Assembly: GCF_001592825.1 (NCBI RefSeq) | Contig: NZ_LTZG01000001.1 | Span: 868,001-932,000 of the forward strand | DNA from: Planococcus maritimus | GTDB lineage: Bacteria; Bacillota; Bacilli; Bacillales_A; Planococcaceae | Length of the DNA: 64,000 nucleotides | Direction of reading: 5' to 3' | Shown: positions 31,562 through 40,638 of the stretch, piece after piece | Position numbering within the stretch: position 1 is the first letter of the stretch | How the letters are laid out: the number at the start of each line of letters is the position of its first letter | Program-made: the position numbers and the translations under genes | The notes under the pieces: model-generated | Seen by the model: only the letters and a program-made list of their open reading frames with translations | Told to the model about the DNA's origin: nothing | Database searches by the model: none

Positions 31562-32014
31562 TTAGCGATTTTCTGCGATGCGCTTCAATTCGGCAGCGCG
31601 TGTCGACAAAAATTTCTCCATATGGCGTTCAAGAAATAATTTGTCGGCAAGCTTTCCGATGAATCCCAGCGGCGCGCGGTAGACAAACCAATCTACCATC
31701 AAGGTGCCGCTGCCGCTCTCTGTGAACTCATGGGTATGATGGAAAGAATGAAAAGCGCCTTTGACCATTTCGTCGCTGAAACGGTACGGCCGCTCCATTT
31801 CCGTGATTCTGGAGGTGAGCTTTTGGCGGACACCGAGATGCGTCGCTTTCCACGTCACCCAGTCCCCGAGTTCCATCATGCCGCTCGTGGTCCCGGCAAT
31901 GGCGCGCTCGTTCGTTTTCGAGACGGTTTCCATGTGCACTTCAATGCTCCTGGCCAAATCGAAACAGCGCTCGATCGGTGCTTCAATATACGTTTCATGG
32001 ACTATCTTCGGCAT
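31562..32014 (-). CDS. SRPBCC-family protein
   Basis: A 150-residue START/Bet v1-like protein. The opening IVHETYIEAPIERCFDLARS and SHLGVRQKLTSRI-like central strands (here THLGVRQKL) resemble the SRPBCC/polyketide-cyclase group found in Firmicutes. It binds hydrophobic ligands in a cavity; the ligand is unknown. ATG after GAGGAAACTCC. Divergent from the methyltransferase gene by 140 bp. Confidence 0.82.
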   Translation of the reverse strand: MPKIVHETYIEAPIERCFDLARSIEVHMETVSKTNERAIAGTTSGMMELGDWVTWKATHLGVRQKLTSRITEMERPYRFSDEMVKGAFHSFHHTHEFTESGSGTLMVDWFVYRAPLGFIGKLADKLFLERHMEKFLSTRAAELKRIAENR

Positions 32015-32155
32015 GGAGTTTCCTCTTTTCCTTGCTGCTTACAGCTTGTTAGCTTTCAATACCCTTTACACAAAGAGAATATTCCTCGCGGGCACCGACA
32101 CATGCAGGAATTATCCAGCCATTTCAAGAAGACTAAAGAGACAGGGGGAGTATAG

Positions 32156-32908
32156 ATGAAGACAGAAATTCTGCAACAAAACCGTACGAGTTGGAACGCG
32201 GTCGCCGGCCATTTTAACGGTGTCGATGCGCTGCCCCGCTATGGACCTTTCGCCCAGAGTGAGGAGGAACTGCGTCTTTTCGATTCGATTGACGGTAAAA
32301 ACGTATTGGACATCGGCTGTGGCAGCGGCCATTCATTGCTTTATGTGAGCGAACAAGGCGCAAAGGATTTATGGGGCGTCGATTTGTCCGATAATCAAGT
32401 CAAACGCGCACATGAAACACTGGCTGGGCTCGATGCACAGCTCTATTGCGCCGCAATGGAAGAAGATATTGGGCTCCCGGAAGCCTATTTCGACATCGTC
32501 TACTCGATTTATGCGATTGGTTGGACGGTGGATCTCGACCGGACGTTTGAATTGATCTATTCCTATTTGCGGCCTGGCGGAACCTTTATCTTCAGTTGGG
32601 ACCACCCGCTCTATGCCCATTTGAAAAGCGAGGATGGGTACCTATCACTAGAAGGCTCCTATCAGGACGAAGGCAGCATCCATTACGCCAACTTCAAAGG
32701 TGAAGACGCACCGATGACGATTCCGAAGCGCAAATTCAGCACGTATTTGAATGCCCTGGTGAAAGCTGGGTTTTCCATCGAGCAAGTGGTCGAGCCAGAT
32801 GTTCCGCATGACTTGAAGGAAACAAACACGGAAGTATCAGACCGCTATTACTCGCTTTATAAAGCACAGAAATTCCCCACGACTTTTATTATTAAAGCAC
32901 GGAAATAA
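32156..32908 (+). CDS. Class I SAM-dependent methyltransferase
   Basis: A 250-residue cytosolic enzyme. SAM motif I is NVLDIGCGSGHSLLYVSEQG, the acidic residue of motif II is WGVDLS, and motif post-II lies in FDIVYSIYAIGWTVDLDRTF. Methyltransf_11/25 type. The substrate cannot be inferred. The ATG follows AGGGGGAG. Monocistronic, with a terminator directly after. Confidence 0.9.
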   Translation: MKTEILQQNRTSWNAVAGHFNGVDALPRYGPFAQSEEELRLFDSIDGKNVLDIGCGSGHSLLYVSEQGAKDLWGVDLSDNQVKRAHETLAGLDAQLYCAAMEEDIGLPEAYFDIVYSIYAIGWTVDLDRTFELIYSYLRPGGTFIFSWDHPLYAHLKSEDGYLSLEGSYQDEGSIHYANFKGEDAPMTIPKRKFSTYLNALVKAGFSIEQVVEPDVPHDLKETNTEVSDRYYSLYKAQKFPTTFIIKARK

Positions 32909-32910
32909 AG

Positions 32911-32951
32911 AAAGACCGTATTTGCGCCTTCGCGTAAACACGGTCTTTTCT
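32911..32951. terminator. Bidirectional terminator
   Basis: AAAGACCGT and ACGGTCTTTT form a stem with an inner GCG/CGC part, between convergent genes. Confidence 0.82.
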
Positions 32952-32958
32952 TATGGGC

Positions 32959-33507
32959 CTATAATTTGGGGATACGCCCCATCACTACAGTATCGTAATA
33001 GTTCCCATCCGCTAAGCGCTTGTCCATTTTCAGCGTGCCCTCCACTTTAAAGCCGCACTGTTTATACAGCTCTACCGCTTTTTCATTGCTTTCAAGCACT
33101 TTTAAGCTTATCTTCTTGATCCCTTGGCCATCCGCCCACTCGATCGATGACTCCAAGAGTTTGCGGCCGATACGATGGCCCCAATACTGCTTGAGCACCC
33201 CGACGCCGAACTCCACTTGATGGGCGCTTCGTTTTAATGGACTGCCTTCGCACCTAGAAAACCCGGCAATCTGGCCATTAGCTTCGGCCACTAGAAACAA
33301 GTTCCGGCTGCTTTTGGCATCCTCTTGGATAAGCCGTTTGAACGCCGCTTCGTCCAGGTAAGCTTCTCCGCGTTCACGGTCCATATTTTCCGTCTCGCCA
33401 TCAACCTGCAACCGCACTTTCTCCAATTGGGCTGCGTCTTGAATTTCCGCACTTCGAATGCAATAATCCAAGCCTTTCACTTGAAACAGCTGTTTTGCTA
33501 ATTGCAT
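32959..33507 (-). CDS. GNAT-family N-acetyltransferase (RimJ/RimL-like)
   Basis: About 182 residues. Motif A is VGVLKQYWGHRIGRKLLESS, motif B SLKVLESNEKAVELYKQCGF, with the tail GTLKMDKRLADGNYYDTVVM typical of Acetyltransf_3/RimL-type enzymes. The ATG at 33507 has GGGAGG seven bases before it; that at 33513 abuts the site. It follows the MATE gene by about 30 bp and is likely co-transcribed. Confidence 0.88.
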   Translation of the reverse strand: MQLAKQLFQVKGLDYCIRSAEIQDAAQLEKVRLQVDGETENMDRERGEAYLDEAAFKRLIQEDAKSSRNLFLVAEANGQIAGFSRCEGSPLKRSAHQVEFGVGVLKQYWGHRIGRKLLESSIEWADGQGIKKISLKVLESNEKAVELYKQCGFKVEGTLKMDKRLADGNYYDTVVMGRIPKL

Positions 33508-33537
33508 TCCCATGCCTCCCTATTATTTCGGAATCGT

Positions 33538-34902
33538 TCATTTATGCTGTGGCGACTTGTCCACAGTGAATTGCGATTTATTTTTCTGCTTCATTTGATA
33601 ATACACAATCGTCAACAACACCATCAATTCCGAAAGCGGAATCGCAAGCCATGCACCTGTGACGCCGAAGACGAGCGGCAAGATGCTCAGTAAAATCAGC
33701 AGCACGATGATTTCGCGTGCTGCGGTGATCCAAGTCGCCATGCGGATTTCACCGGTCGATTGATAATACGTCATCATCACAAAATTCGTTCCCATGAACA
33801 AATACGCAATAAAGAACAGCCGGATGCCGGAAGTCGCGAGCTCCACGACGGCGCCCGGGAAATCCCCGAACACGCTGACGATACTTGCTGCAAAGAATTG
33901 CCCGAAGATGAAAAACAGCAAGCCTGCCACGAATGCCGTCCCGATCGCCAATTGCAGCGTCTTCTTGATCTTTGCCTGGTCTTTCGCCCCGCTATAGTAA
34001 CTGACCAGTGGCTGGATAGCTGAGCCCATGCCGAGAAATGCGAGCAGCATGACGCTATGGACGTAATTGAGGATGGCGAACGCCGCAACGCCTTCCGTTC
34101 CTTTCAGGCGTTCGAAGACATTGTTATGCGAAATGGTGAACACCGACATGCCGATTTCCGCCAAGAAGCTTGGGAAGCCGATGACGAGAATCAACAACAG
34201 CAATTTGCGGTTCGGCTTGAAACGAACAAAGCGCAATCGATTGTCCTGTTTGAAAAAATGCGTACACAAGACGAGCATGCCGACAAATGCGGCAAGCAAT
34301 GTCGCAGCTGCCGCCCCTTTGACGCCAAAATCCAGAACGAACAAGAACAGGTAATTCAAGCTGATGTTCAATAAAGAAGTCGTGATGAGCGACACCATCG
34401 CAAGATTTGGGCTGCCGTCATTGCGCACCATGATGCTGAGCGCGTTTTCCATCGTAAAGATGAAGCCAAAAAGCAGCATCAAATATAGATAATCGGAGAC
34501 GTACGGAAAAGTTTCTGCATTCGCCCCGAGCATATAAGCCAGTTCCGTTCGAAACGGAAAGGCCACTAGCCCGATGATTAGCGTCACTGCAAAAATCGCC
34601 GCCATCGCATGTGAAAACACAATACGTGCTTCGCCTTCCCGCTTTGCGCCCATAAGAGCTGAAAACCTCGTGGCGCCGCCGATGCCTAGCCACAGCGACA
34701 TCGCGACAAATAAAGTATAGACGGGGGCTGCGATGCCGACACCGGCCAATGCGACCGGCCCTAAGCGGTTGCCGACCATGATGCCATCCGCGACAATATT
34801 GATCGCCATGAGCAACATGCCGACAGTCGAAGGCACCAAATAACGGACAAATGCCTTGCCGACTGGCTCTGTATCCAGACGATGAATAGATGCTGGTTTC
34901 AT
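33538..34902 (-). CDS. MATE-family efflux transporter
   Basis: A 454-residue protein with 12 predicted helices in two MatE halves (LVPSTVGMLLMAINIVADGI, GNRLGPVALAGVGIAAPVYT; second half VHSVMLLAFLGMGSAIQPLV). MATE proteins export drugs or metabolites using Na+ or H+. A TetR gene lies about 100 bp upstream on the same strand, suggesting local repression. RBS AGGAGG precedes the ATG. Confidence 0.92.
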   Translation of the reverse strand: MKPASIHRLDTEPVGKAFVRYLVPSTVGMLLMAINIVADGIMVGNRLGPVALAGVGIAAPVYTLFVAMSLWLGIGGATRFSALMGAKREGEARIVFSHAMAAIFAVTLIIGLVAFPFRTELAYMLGANAETFPYVSDYLYLMLLFGFIFTMENALSIMVRNDGSPNLAMVSLITTSLLNISLNYLFLFVLDFGVKGAAAATLLAAFVGMLVLCTHFFKQDNRLRFVRFKPNRKLLLLILVIGFPSFLAEIGMSVFTISHNNVFERLKGTEGVAAFAILNYVHSVMLLAFLGMGSAIQPLVSYYSGAKDQAKIKKTLQLAIGTAFVAGLLFFIFGQFFAASIVSVFGDFPGAVVELATSGIRLFFIAYLFMGTNFVMMTYYQSTGEIRMATWITAAREIIVLLILLSILPLVFGVTGAWLAIPLSELMVLLTIVYYQMKQKNKSQFTVDKSPQHK

Positions 34903-34973
34903 ATAGAACTACCTCCTAGCTTTCAAAACACCGAAAACTATTTTTGTTTTTTAAGTTTTTTTACTCCGAAGAA

Positions 34974-34998
34974 ATACTGGCTTTGATTAGCCAGCATT
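34974..34998 (-). terminator. Terminator after tetR
   Basis: GCTGGC-TAATCAAA-GCCAG with T-rich sequence leftward. It separates the TetR gene from the MATE gene, so the latter needs its own promoter. Confidence 0.6.
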
Positions 34999-35002
34999 TT
35001 TC

Positions 35003-35557
35003 TTATTCGCTTTTGACGAATCCGTCTACTAATAATTCGCTCATCGCTTCGACTGCTTCCTTGATGGAGATGCTTTGTTCCGAGAAAAATTGCTGATCCA
35101 AAGAAATATTGACGACGTTCAAAATCATCTTCATCAATAGGTCGATGTTCTGTTGCTTGATCAATCCGGTCTCCATGCCTTGTTCAAGCAATTGCTTTAA
35201 GTCTTCCCATTGATTCATTTCCCGGTCGACGCGTTGCCATTGTTCAGGATAGTACCGCTTTAATTGCTCCAAGACACGCAAATCAAAAAAGTCGTTATGA
35301 TTTGGGATCAAGACGATGAGCTGATGGATTTTCTCCTGCAAATCAAGAGCATCGTCTTCGCGGATAGCTTGCGCCCGGCTATTGTACTCGGTAAATGCCT
35401 GGTCGATGATCGTTTCCAGGATTTCCAATTTGGACGAAAAGTTTTCATATAAGGTGCGCTTGCTGATGCCAAGACGTTTCGCCAAATTGTCCATGGTGAA
35501 TTTAATGCCGTTGTTTCGGGTTTCTTCAATAAATGCTTGGATTATCCGGTTTTTCAC
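35003..35557 (-). CDS. TetR-family transcriptional regulator
   Basis: A 184-residue protein. The HTH is FTMDNLAKRLGISKRTLYEN followed by FSSKLEILETIIDQAF, and a helical ligand domain follows. TetR repressors usually control nearby efflux genes, and the MATE transporter downstream is the natural candidate. ATG after AAGGGGG. Confidence 0.9.
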   Translation of the reverse strand: MKNRIIQAFIEETRNNGIKFTMDNLAKRLGISKRTLYENFSSKLEILETIIDQAFTEYNSRAQAIREDDALDLQEKIHQLIVLIPNHNDFFDLRVLEQLKRYYPEQWQRVDREMNQWEDLKQLLEQGMETGLIKQQNIDLLMKMILNVVNISLDQQFFSEQSISIKEAVEAMSELLVDGFVKSE

Positions 35558-35635
35558 AGCCGAACCCCCTTTATGAAAACTAATAATACTATAATCGTTT
35601 TCTTAGTTCAAGCAGAAGGATTTATAGATGTAAAT

Positions 35636-35663
35636 AAGGACCGGCTCATAAAGCCGATCCTTG
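35636..35663 (-). terminator. Terminator of the thiamin operon
   Basis: AAGGATCGGCT and AGCCGGTCCTT form a stem just after the thiW stop, followed leftward by ATTT. Confidence 0.7.
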
Positions 35664-35667
35664 TTTG

Positions 35668-36156
35668 TCACGCCAATAATTTACTGCTTTTCGTTTTCTC
35701 TAAACGGTAGACCAGTACGACACCAAGCACGGCACCGCTGATGCTGGAGACGAGAAACGGCGGCATAAAGAACAAGGCGCCGACTTCCGTTCCCATCAAT
35801 ACGCGCGCATACGGCACCGCAACCAGCGAGGCGATGATGCCTGTGCCGAGAATTTCCCCAGCTGCTGCAAACCCGATCCGCCCGCTGTAACGATAGAAGA
35901 TTCCGGCAAGCAAGGCGCCGATCATGCCGCCTGGAAATGCGAGCAAGGAGCCCGTCCCGGTCAACACGCGAACCGTACCGGTCAATAACGCAATGACTAC
36001 CGCTGGACCGGGGCCGAAGATGACCGCTGCGATGACGTTGATGGCATGCTGGACTGGATATGCACGCGCGATGCCTGCTGGAAACCACACGAACGCAGAT
36101 CCGGCGACAGCGAGTGCGACGAACATTGCCATCAGTACCAGTTTTTTCGTATTCAT
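35668..36156 (-). CDS. thiW: ThiW, thiazole-specific ECF transporter S component
   Basis: A 162-residue membrane protein with about five helices (LVLMAMFVALAVAGSAFVWF, PVQHAINVIAAVIFGPGPAV). It matches ThiW, the substrate-binding subunit of an energy-coupling-factor transporter for the thiazole moiety of thiamin. The ATG at 36156 overlaps the thiE stop (ATGA) and follows GGGGAGG. Shared ECF subunits would be encoded elsewhere. It is the last gene of the TPP-regulated operon. Confidence 0.9.
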   Translation of the reverse strand: MNTKKLVLMAMFVALAVAGSAFVWFPAGIARAYPVQHAINVIAAVIFGPGPAVVIALLTGTVRVLTGTGSLLAFPGGMIGALLAGIFYRYSGRIGFAAAGEILGTGIIASLVAVPYARVLMGTEVGALFFMPPFLVSSISGAVLGVVLVYRLEKTKSSKLLA

Positions 36157-36800
36157 CCGATGCGCCTCCCCGGAATCGATTGCTTGAATCGCTCGATTTG
36201 CCCTGCAACATCCTCTGCTTGCGCGATCGATGAAATCACGGCGATCCCGGACACGCCTGCCCGCCATACCATTTCAGCATTGCCAGGTTCGATGCCGCCG
36301 ATGCCAATAACGGGCACATTCGGATATTGCGTTTTCACTTTGATGATTTCCGCGACACCCGCAGGCGGTTTGGCATCGCTTTTCGTGCGCGTGCCAAATA
36401 CCGGCCCCATGCCAAGATACGTCGCGCCACATGTCAGCGCTTCGTTTGCCTCTTTGACAGAATGCACCGAGACCCCAAGAGCCATCGATGCACCGATTCG
36501 CTGCCTTACCTCGCCGCATCCCATATCATCCTGTCCGATATGGATGCCGTCCGCTTCGATTGCACAAGCCAGTTCAACATCATCATTGATGAACATCGGA
36601 ACCCCGTATTCGCTGCACAGTTTTTGGCAGTTGGCGGCAAATTCCACTAGTGCCTCCCCTGTCAGTGCGCCATGCCCTTTTTCGCGCAGTTGAAAATGGG
36701 TGATGCCTCCTTGAAGCGCTTCTTTGAGAAGTGCGAGCGGCTCTTTAGTACCGGCGTTTGTCGTACCCATGAGAAAATAAATCGCTGGATTCCCGAACAA
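36153..36800 (-). CDS. thiE: Thiamine-phosphate synthase
   Basis: About 215 residues, TIM-barrel. It joins HMP-PP and thiazole phosphate to give thiamin phosphate. Motifs: GGITHFQLREKG (pyrophosphate site), FINDDVELA, DGIHIGQDDM, LGMGPVFGTRTKSDAKPP, IGIGGIEPGNAEMVWRAG. The strand IYFLMGTTN is required, so the start must precede it: TTG at 36800 with an AAGGAAG-like site is my choice, overlapping thiD by about 55 bp. The first ATG in the frame (36869) lies deep inside thiD and has no site. Confidence 0.86.
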   Translation of the reverse strand: MFGNPAIYFLMGTTNAGTKEPLALLKEALQGGITHFQLREKGHGALTGEALVEFAANCQKLCSEYGVPMFINDDVELACAIEADGIHIGQDDMGCGEVRQRIGASMALGVSVHSVKEANEALTCGATYLGMGPVFGTRTKSDAKPPAGVAEIIKVKTQYPNVPVIGIGGIEPGNAEMVWRAGVSGIAVISSIAQAEDVAGQIERFKQSIPGRRIG

Positions 36801-37623
36801 GATGAACCACTTCCTTTTCCTTTGATTCTTTGTATGCCGCATGATGCGTCGGGCCGTGTCCATGGCCAATGCCCAGCGGATGCGCGAGCGCCGATTGGAT
36901 AAATTCCTTGGCTGTGAATAATGCTTCTTCCACTGGTTTGCCTTTGCCGAGTTCAGCCGTCAGCGCTGCTGAAAATGTGCAGCCCGTGCCGTGCGTCTGT
37001 TTTGTCTGGAGGCGTTCCGAACGCAGCAAAATCACCCTGCCTTGTTGGTCTATATAAAAGTCTTCCGCTACGTCAGGGTCTGCGCTATGACCTCCCTTGA
37101 TAATGACTGAGGACGCGCCAAGCGATAATATCGCTTCTGCCGCTTTTCTTCGCGACACATCATCGGTAATATCGATTCCACTCAAGGTTTCTGCTTCCGG
37201 AATATTGGGTGTAATAATAGAAGCGAGCGGCACGAGCAGCGATGTGATGGCTTCGACCGCTTCTTGTTGCAATAGAGAAGCTCCGCCTTTTGCGATCATA
37301 ACGGGATCGATGACTAGCTGTTCAAAGCCGTAGCGTTTGATGCCTTGCGCAGTTTCTTCGATAATTCCCGCATCAAACAGCATGCCGGTCTTGAGCGCAC
37401 GGATATCGAAATCTCTCCCAATCGCATCGATTTGTTCTTTGACCGCTTGCCGGTCCATTGGGTAAATGCCGTGGACGCCTTGCGTATTTTGGGCAGTCAC
37501 CGCTGTAATGGCCGAACAGCCAAATACGCCGAGCTCTTGAAAGGTTTTCAAGTCTGCCTGTATGCCCGCACCGCCGCCAGAATCAGATCCGGCAATCGTC
37601 AATACTTGGGCTTTAGTTTCCAT
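36745..37623 (-). CDS. thiD: HMP/HMP-phosphate kinase
   Basis: About 292 residues, ribokinase fold. VLTIAGSDSGGGAGIQADLK at the N-terminus and TKQTHGTGCTFSAALTAELG with catalytic GTGCTFSA mark ThiD, which phosphorylates hydroxymethylpyrimidine twice. The usual end GHGPTHHAAY is followed by about 25 extra residues (ending HGYDKRRY) that overlap thiE. The ATG at 37623 has AGGAGG nine bases upstream and overlaps the thiM stop by 11 bp. Confidence 0.92.
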   Translation of the reverse strand: METKAQVLTIAGSDSGGGAGIQADLKTFQELGVFGCSAITAVTAQNTQGVHGIYPMDRQAVKEQIDAIGRDFDIRALKTGMLFDAGIIEETAQGIKRYGFEQLVIDPVMIAKGGASLLQQEAVEAITSLLVPLASIITPNIPEAETLSGIDITDDVSRRKAAEAILSLGASSVIIKGGHSADPDVAEDFYIDQQGRVILLRSERLQTKQTHGTGCTFSAALTAELGKGKPVEEALFTAKEFIQSALAHPLGIGHGHGPTHHAAYKESKEKEVVHLVRESSDLFSHGYDKRRY

Positions 37624-38374
37624 GAACAAGCGCCTCCTGCCTTTTTGAAAGTTCATCCAAAAAGCTTATCTGGAATGCTCCCGGGTGCAAAGCGATTTTC
37701 GCCGCGCGGCTGCCTGCATTGGCATAAAGTTGCAAACCAAAAGCGACCGCATCAAGCTGACTACTCTCTTTATCCGTCAAAAATGCGGCAAGCACCGCAC
37801 TAAGCAAACAACCCATCCCCGTAACCGATGCCATCAATGAATCGCCGCCTGTAATGTACTCGGTGCGTTCCCCGTCTGTCACCAAATCGCGTGTTCCAGT
37901 GACCACGACCATTGTTTGGTATTCATTAGCTACTTGTTTCGCGATAGCTGCCAAATCCCCTTCGCCTTCTCCGGCATCGACGCCGCGCGCTTGCCAATCG
38001 GCTCCCGCAATGGCCGCGAGCTCACCGGCGTTGCAGCGCAAAAGCGTCACATCAAGTTCCGTCAATAATCGCTTCACGGCCTGCAAACGATAGACGGTCG
38101 CCCCAGCACCGACTGGATCCAATACGATCGGGATGCCTTTTTTCATTGCAGCACGACCAGCCGTGAGCATGCTCTTGAACGAACGCTCCGTAATGGTGCC
38201 GATATTGAGCGATAAGGCATCGGCATGCCCTGTGAGTTCTGCGACTTCTTGCTCTTCGTCGCCCATCACCGGGGAAACGCCGAGCGCCAGCAAGCCGTTC
38301 GCTTGGAAGTTCGAGACGACGTGATTGGTGATGCAATGAATCAAGGGTTTTCGCGCACGCAACTCTCTAAGCAT
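37613..38374 (-). CDS. thiM: Hydroxyethylthiazole kinase
   Basis: About 253 residues. PLIHCITNHVVSNFQANGLL, ALGVSPVMGDEEQEVAEL, PIVLDPVGAGATVYR and SVTGMGCLLSAVLAAF are ThiM signatures. It phosphorylates salvaged hydroxyethylthiazole. The ATG at 38374 has AAGGAG ten bases upstream and overlaps the tenA stop by 8 bp; the GTG at 38383 is too close to the site. With ThiD and ThiE it completes salvage from the two ring precursors. Confidence 0.94.
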   Translation of the reverse strand: MLRELRARKPLIHCITNHVVSNFQANGLLALGVSPVMGDEEQEVAELTGHADALSLNIGTITERSFKSMLTAGRAAMKKGIPIVLDPVGAGATVYRLQAVKRLLTELDVTLLRCNAGELAAIAGADWQARGVDAGEGEGDLAAIAKQVANEYQTMVVVTGTRDLVTDGERTEYITGGDSLMASVTGMGCLLSAVLAAFLTDKESSQLDAVAFGLQLYANAGSRAAKIALHPGAFQISFLDELSKRQEALVHGN

Positions 38375-39056
38375 GAGGAACACGCTCCTTTTTCTCGGGC
38401 AGTTCCCAAGTTTCCATCGTCCAAGCCTGTTGCCAGAATTGCCATTCGTAATAACTGCTTCTCATAAAGCGCGTCTTCAATTCCTTGCGCCGCTCTTCCG
38501 ATAAGCCGTCTGCCAGTTGATCCATCCGTTCAATTTGTTCATTGACCAGTTCCCCGAACCATTCAGATCCATAAGTGCCGATCCATTTCTGGAAAATCGG
38601 TTCTTCAGGCGTCGCCGTTTTCAAACGTTCACCGATTTCGTAGTAAAGCCAATAGCATGGAAGCAAGGCTGCGAGCACGTCCGCCAAATCGCCTTCTGCG
38701 GAGCGATACATATGCGAAACGTAAGCGTAAGCGTGCGGGGAAGGTTCAAATAGCTTCCAGTCTTCCTCTGTCACCCCAAGCAGCTCCATAAAGGATTCAT
38801 GAAGTGCGAGTTCTGCGGCGCAGGTCTGTTCTGCGTGATGTGCGAAGGATTGCGTCGTTTTCAGGTCTTTCGCTTTGGTGGCTCCGATTGCCTGGACTTT
38901 TGCGAAATGCGTCAGGTAATAAGCGTCTTGCATCACATAAAATTTGAAGACATCCAGCGGCAAATCCCCTTTCGCAATACCTTTGACGAAAGGATGCTCA
39001 AAACTGGCGTCCCATAGATCTGTGCATTCCAACCGAACTTCTTTACAAAATGTCAT
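38367..39056 (-). CDS. tenA: TenA, aminopyrimidine aminohydrolase/thiaminase II
   Basis: About 229 residues, all-helical. FEHPFVKGIAKGDLPLDVFK, FYVMQDAYYLTHFAKVQAIG and the catalytic-cysteine-containing HAEQTCAAELALHE region match TenA, which recycles damaged thiamin by releasing hydroxymethylpyrimidine. ATG at 39056 behind AAAGGAG. First gene after the TPP riboswitch. Confidence 0.93.
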   Translation of the reverse strand: MTFCKEVRLECTDLWDASFEHPFVKGIAKGDLPLDVFKFYVMQDAYYLTHFAKVQAIGATKAKDLKTTQSFAHHAEQTCAAELALHESFMELLGVTEEDWKLFEPSPHAYAYVSHMYRSAEGDLADVLAALLPCYWLYYEIGERLKTATPEEPIFQKWIGTYGSEWFGELVNEQIERMDQLADGLSEERRKELKTRFMRSSYYEWQFWQQAWTMETWELPEKKERVPHA

Positions 39057-39079
39057 GTCGCTCTCTCCTTTTTTGGGCA

Positions 39080-39112
39080 AAATAAAACACCGCTTCCCAG
39101 GTAAGGAAGCGG
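39080..39112 (-). terminator. TPP-riboswitch terminator
   Basis: CCGCTTCC-TTACCT-GGGAAGCGG followed leftward by TGTTTTATTTT, between the TPP aptamer and tenA. It would be favoured when TPP is bound. Confidence 0.85.
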
Positions 39113-39160
39113 CGATAAAGGTCAGCTGAAGAAATTGGAGAAAAGCTCACAATTCGCCCA

Positions 39161-39245
39161 CTTCCCTACGCTGGTATAATCCAGATCAGGTTCAAAGGGT
39201 CCGGACTCTTGTCCGTCTCAGCCATCGTGGCTCCCCTAGTGGAAT
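39161..39245 (-). promoter_or_regulatory. TPP (THI-element) riboswitch
   Basis: Read leftward: AGGGGAGCC, GGCTGAGACGG, GAACCTGATCTGGAT, ACCAGCGTAGGGAAG. These are the conserved P1/P2/P4/P5 elements of the thiamin pyrophosphate riboswitch. A terminator follows, so the default is OFF when TPP is high. It controls tenA-thiM-thiD-thiE-thiW. Confidence 0.96.
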
Positions 39246-39450
39246 AGCGATATTTTTTTATTGTCGGTAGTAGAATACCATAGCTAGCCTGCGAATTCAA
39301 AACTTTTTGAATTTGTTTTGTCCTCCTATAAAAAAGCCAGAGTGTGATGTCCTTGTCAAGATGAGACTGGAGGAGTTACCAGTCCGATAAGGGAACTTCG
39401 CTGAAATGGAATTGTTGACCTTGCCCGTAAGCGATCCATCGATGACCTTA

Positions 39451-40485
39451 TTAGCAATTACCGGTTTCGCCATCTGCTTTACGTTTTTCCTTCGTTATTG
39501 GCCCTTCTCGGTATGCTGGGAAAAAGGAACAATTATCTTCTACATTTGCTTTCATGCATAACAAATTATACACTTCTAGATTCCATATTTTCTTGCCTGT
39601 GTAGTATTCAAGCTCTTGGGTCCGACCATACTTCTTCTTGTAGAGATATAATTTATCATCCGGATCGTTCGTCCGGCCGCCTCCGTGATGAATCAGCCTT
39701 ATCCCATTTTCCATCCCCCAACAGAGCAAAGCATATTGAAGAATAATTGGCGCATGCAAATGATGGTATCGTTCCAAACTTCCCGTTAAATGAACATGGA
39801 TTATGCCATTGTGAACAAAATTCAGGCCCATCGCGATAACTGCCCCTTGCCATATCACTTCCACAACGACCAATTGTCGCCTCAATGAGTGAAGACATTG
39901 CTCAAAATATTCATCACTAAAATAATAGTATTCATCCGCTTGGTTACGGTTCATCGTCTGGAGGTACAATTCCTTGAATCGGTCAAGATTGTTGGGACTA
40001 ACCACTACCCGATACTCCACACCCTGCTCTAACGCTTTGCGAATAGATCGGCGAACTGAGGGCGAGTATTCAGTCATCAGTGGATTCTCTGTGTCATGCA
40101 ATCTCGTCTGAATGGTGTTCCGCATAAAGTCGATGGCGTACCATTCCTTAAAATCTGAGGCGTTTTTCAATATAGGATGAAATCGGACGAATTCACTGAC
40201 GATGTTTTCCGTTTGGCAATATTTGCGAAATTCACGAAAAAACAGTTGGCATAATTCCTTCTTATCCCTTGCGTCTTCAGCTTCAACGATTGGCCCTCCA
40301 TATCCGTAGGGGGTGATTAAATCATAGTACGGGCCACTGCCGGGTAAATGGAGGGGAATTTCCCTTTTGATAAATAAATAGTGGACTGATCCTAGTTTGT
40401 GAAAGAGAGTGAACGACACACATTTTCCGTTTTCCATCTTTTCATAGAGCTTCCCGTATTCTTTGCCGAAATAAATATCTCTCAC
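39451..40485 (-). CDS. FemAB/GNAT-like aminoacyl- or acyl-transferase
   Basis: About 344 residues. The C-terminal half has KRSI-like RRSIRKALEQGVEYRVVVSP, the acyl-CoA/tRNA-fold segment VIWQGAVIAMGLNFV, HVHLTGSLERYHHLHAPIIL and IRLIHHGGGR, matching the PF13480-type fold shared with FemAB peptidoglycan-bridge enzymes and cell-surface polysaccharide modifiers. GTG at 40485 has GAGGTG six bases before it; the GTG at 40533 has no site. It stands alone. A role in wall or exopolysaccharide modification is inference. Confidence 0.75.
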   Translation of the reverse strand: MRDIYFGKEYGKLYEKMENGKCVSFTLFHKLGSVHYLFIKREIPLHLPGSGPYYDLITPYGYGGPIVEAEDARDKKELCQLFFREFRKYCQTENIVSEFVRFHPILKNASDFKEWYAIDFMRNTIQTRLHDTENPLMTEYSPSVRRSIRKALEQGVEYRVVVSPNNLDRFKELYLQTMNRNQADEYYYFSDEYFEQCLHSLRRQLVVVEVIWQGAVIAMGLNFVHNGIIHVHLTGSLERYHHLHAPIILQYALLCWGMENGIRLIHHGGGRTNDPDDKLYLYKKKYGRTQELEYYTGKKIWNLEVYNLLCMKANVEDNCSFFPAYREGPITKEKRKADGETGNC

Positions 40486-40605
40486 CGTTCTCACCTCATC
40501 TTTTTGGTTACTAGCGTTCAAAGTTGTATTCACGTTCTAACTTTAAAGACTTTCGGTTAAAGTGAGGTTAAGTAAGTATACTGGCAGTAAACTTTTCGCG
40601 CCCTG

Positions 40606-40638
40606 TGAAAAAAGAGCCTCCACAATCGGAGGCTCTTA
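40606..40638 (-). terminator. Terminator of the protease gene
   Basis: AAGAGCCTCC pairs with GGAGGCTCTT, with TTTTTTC on the leftward side. Confidence 0.85.
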
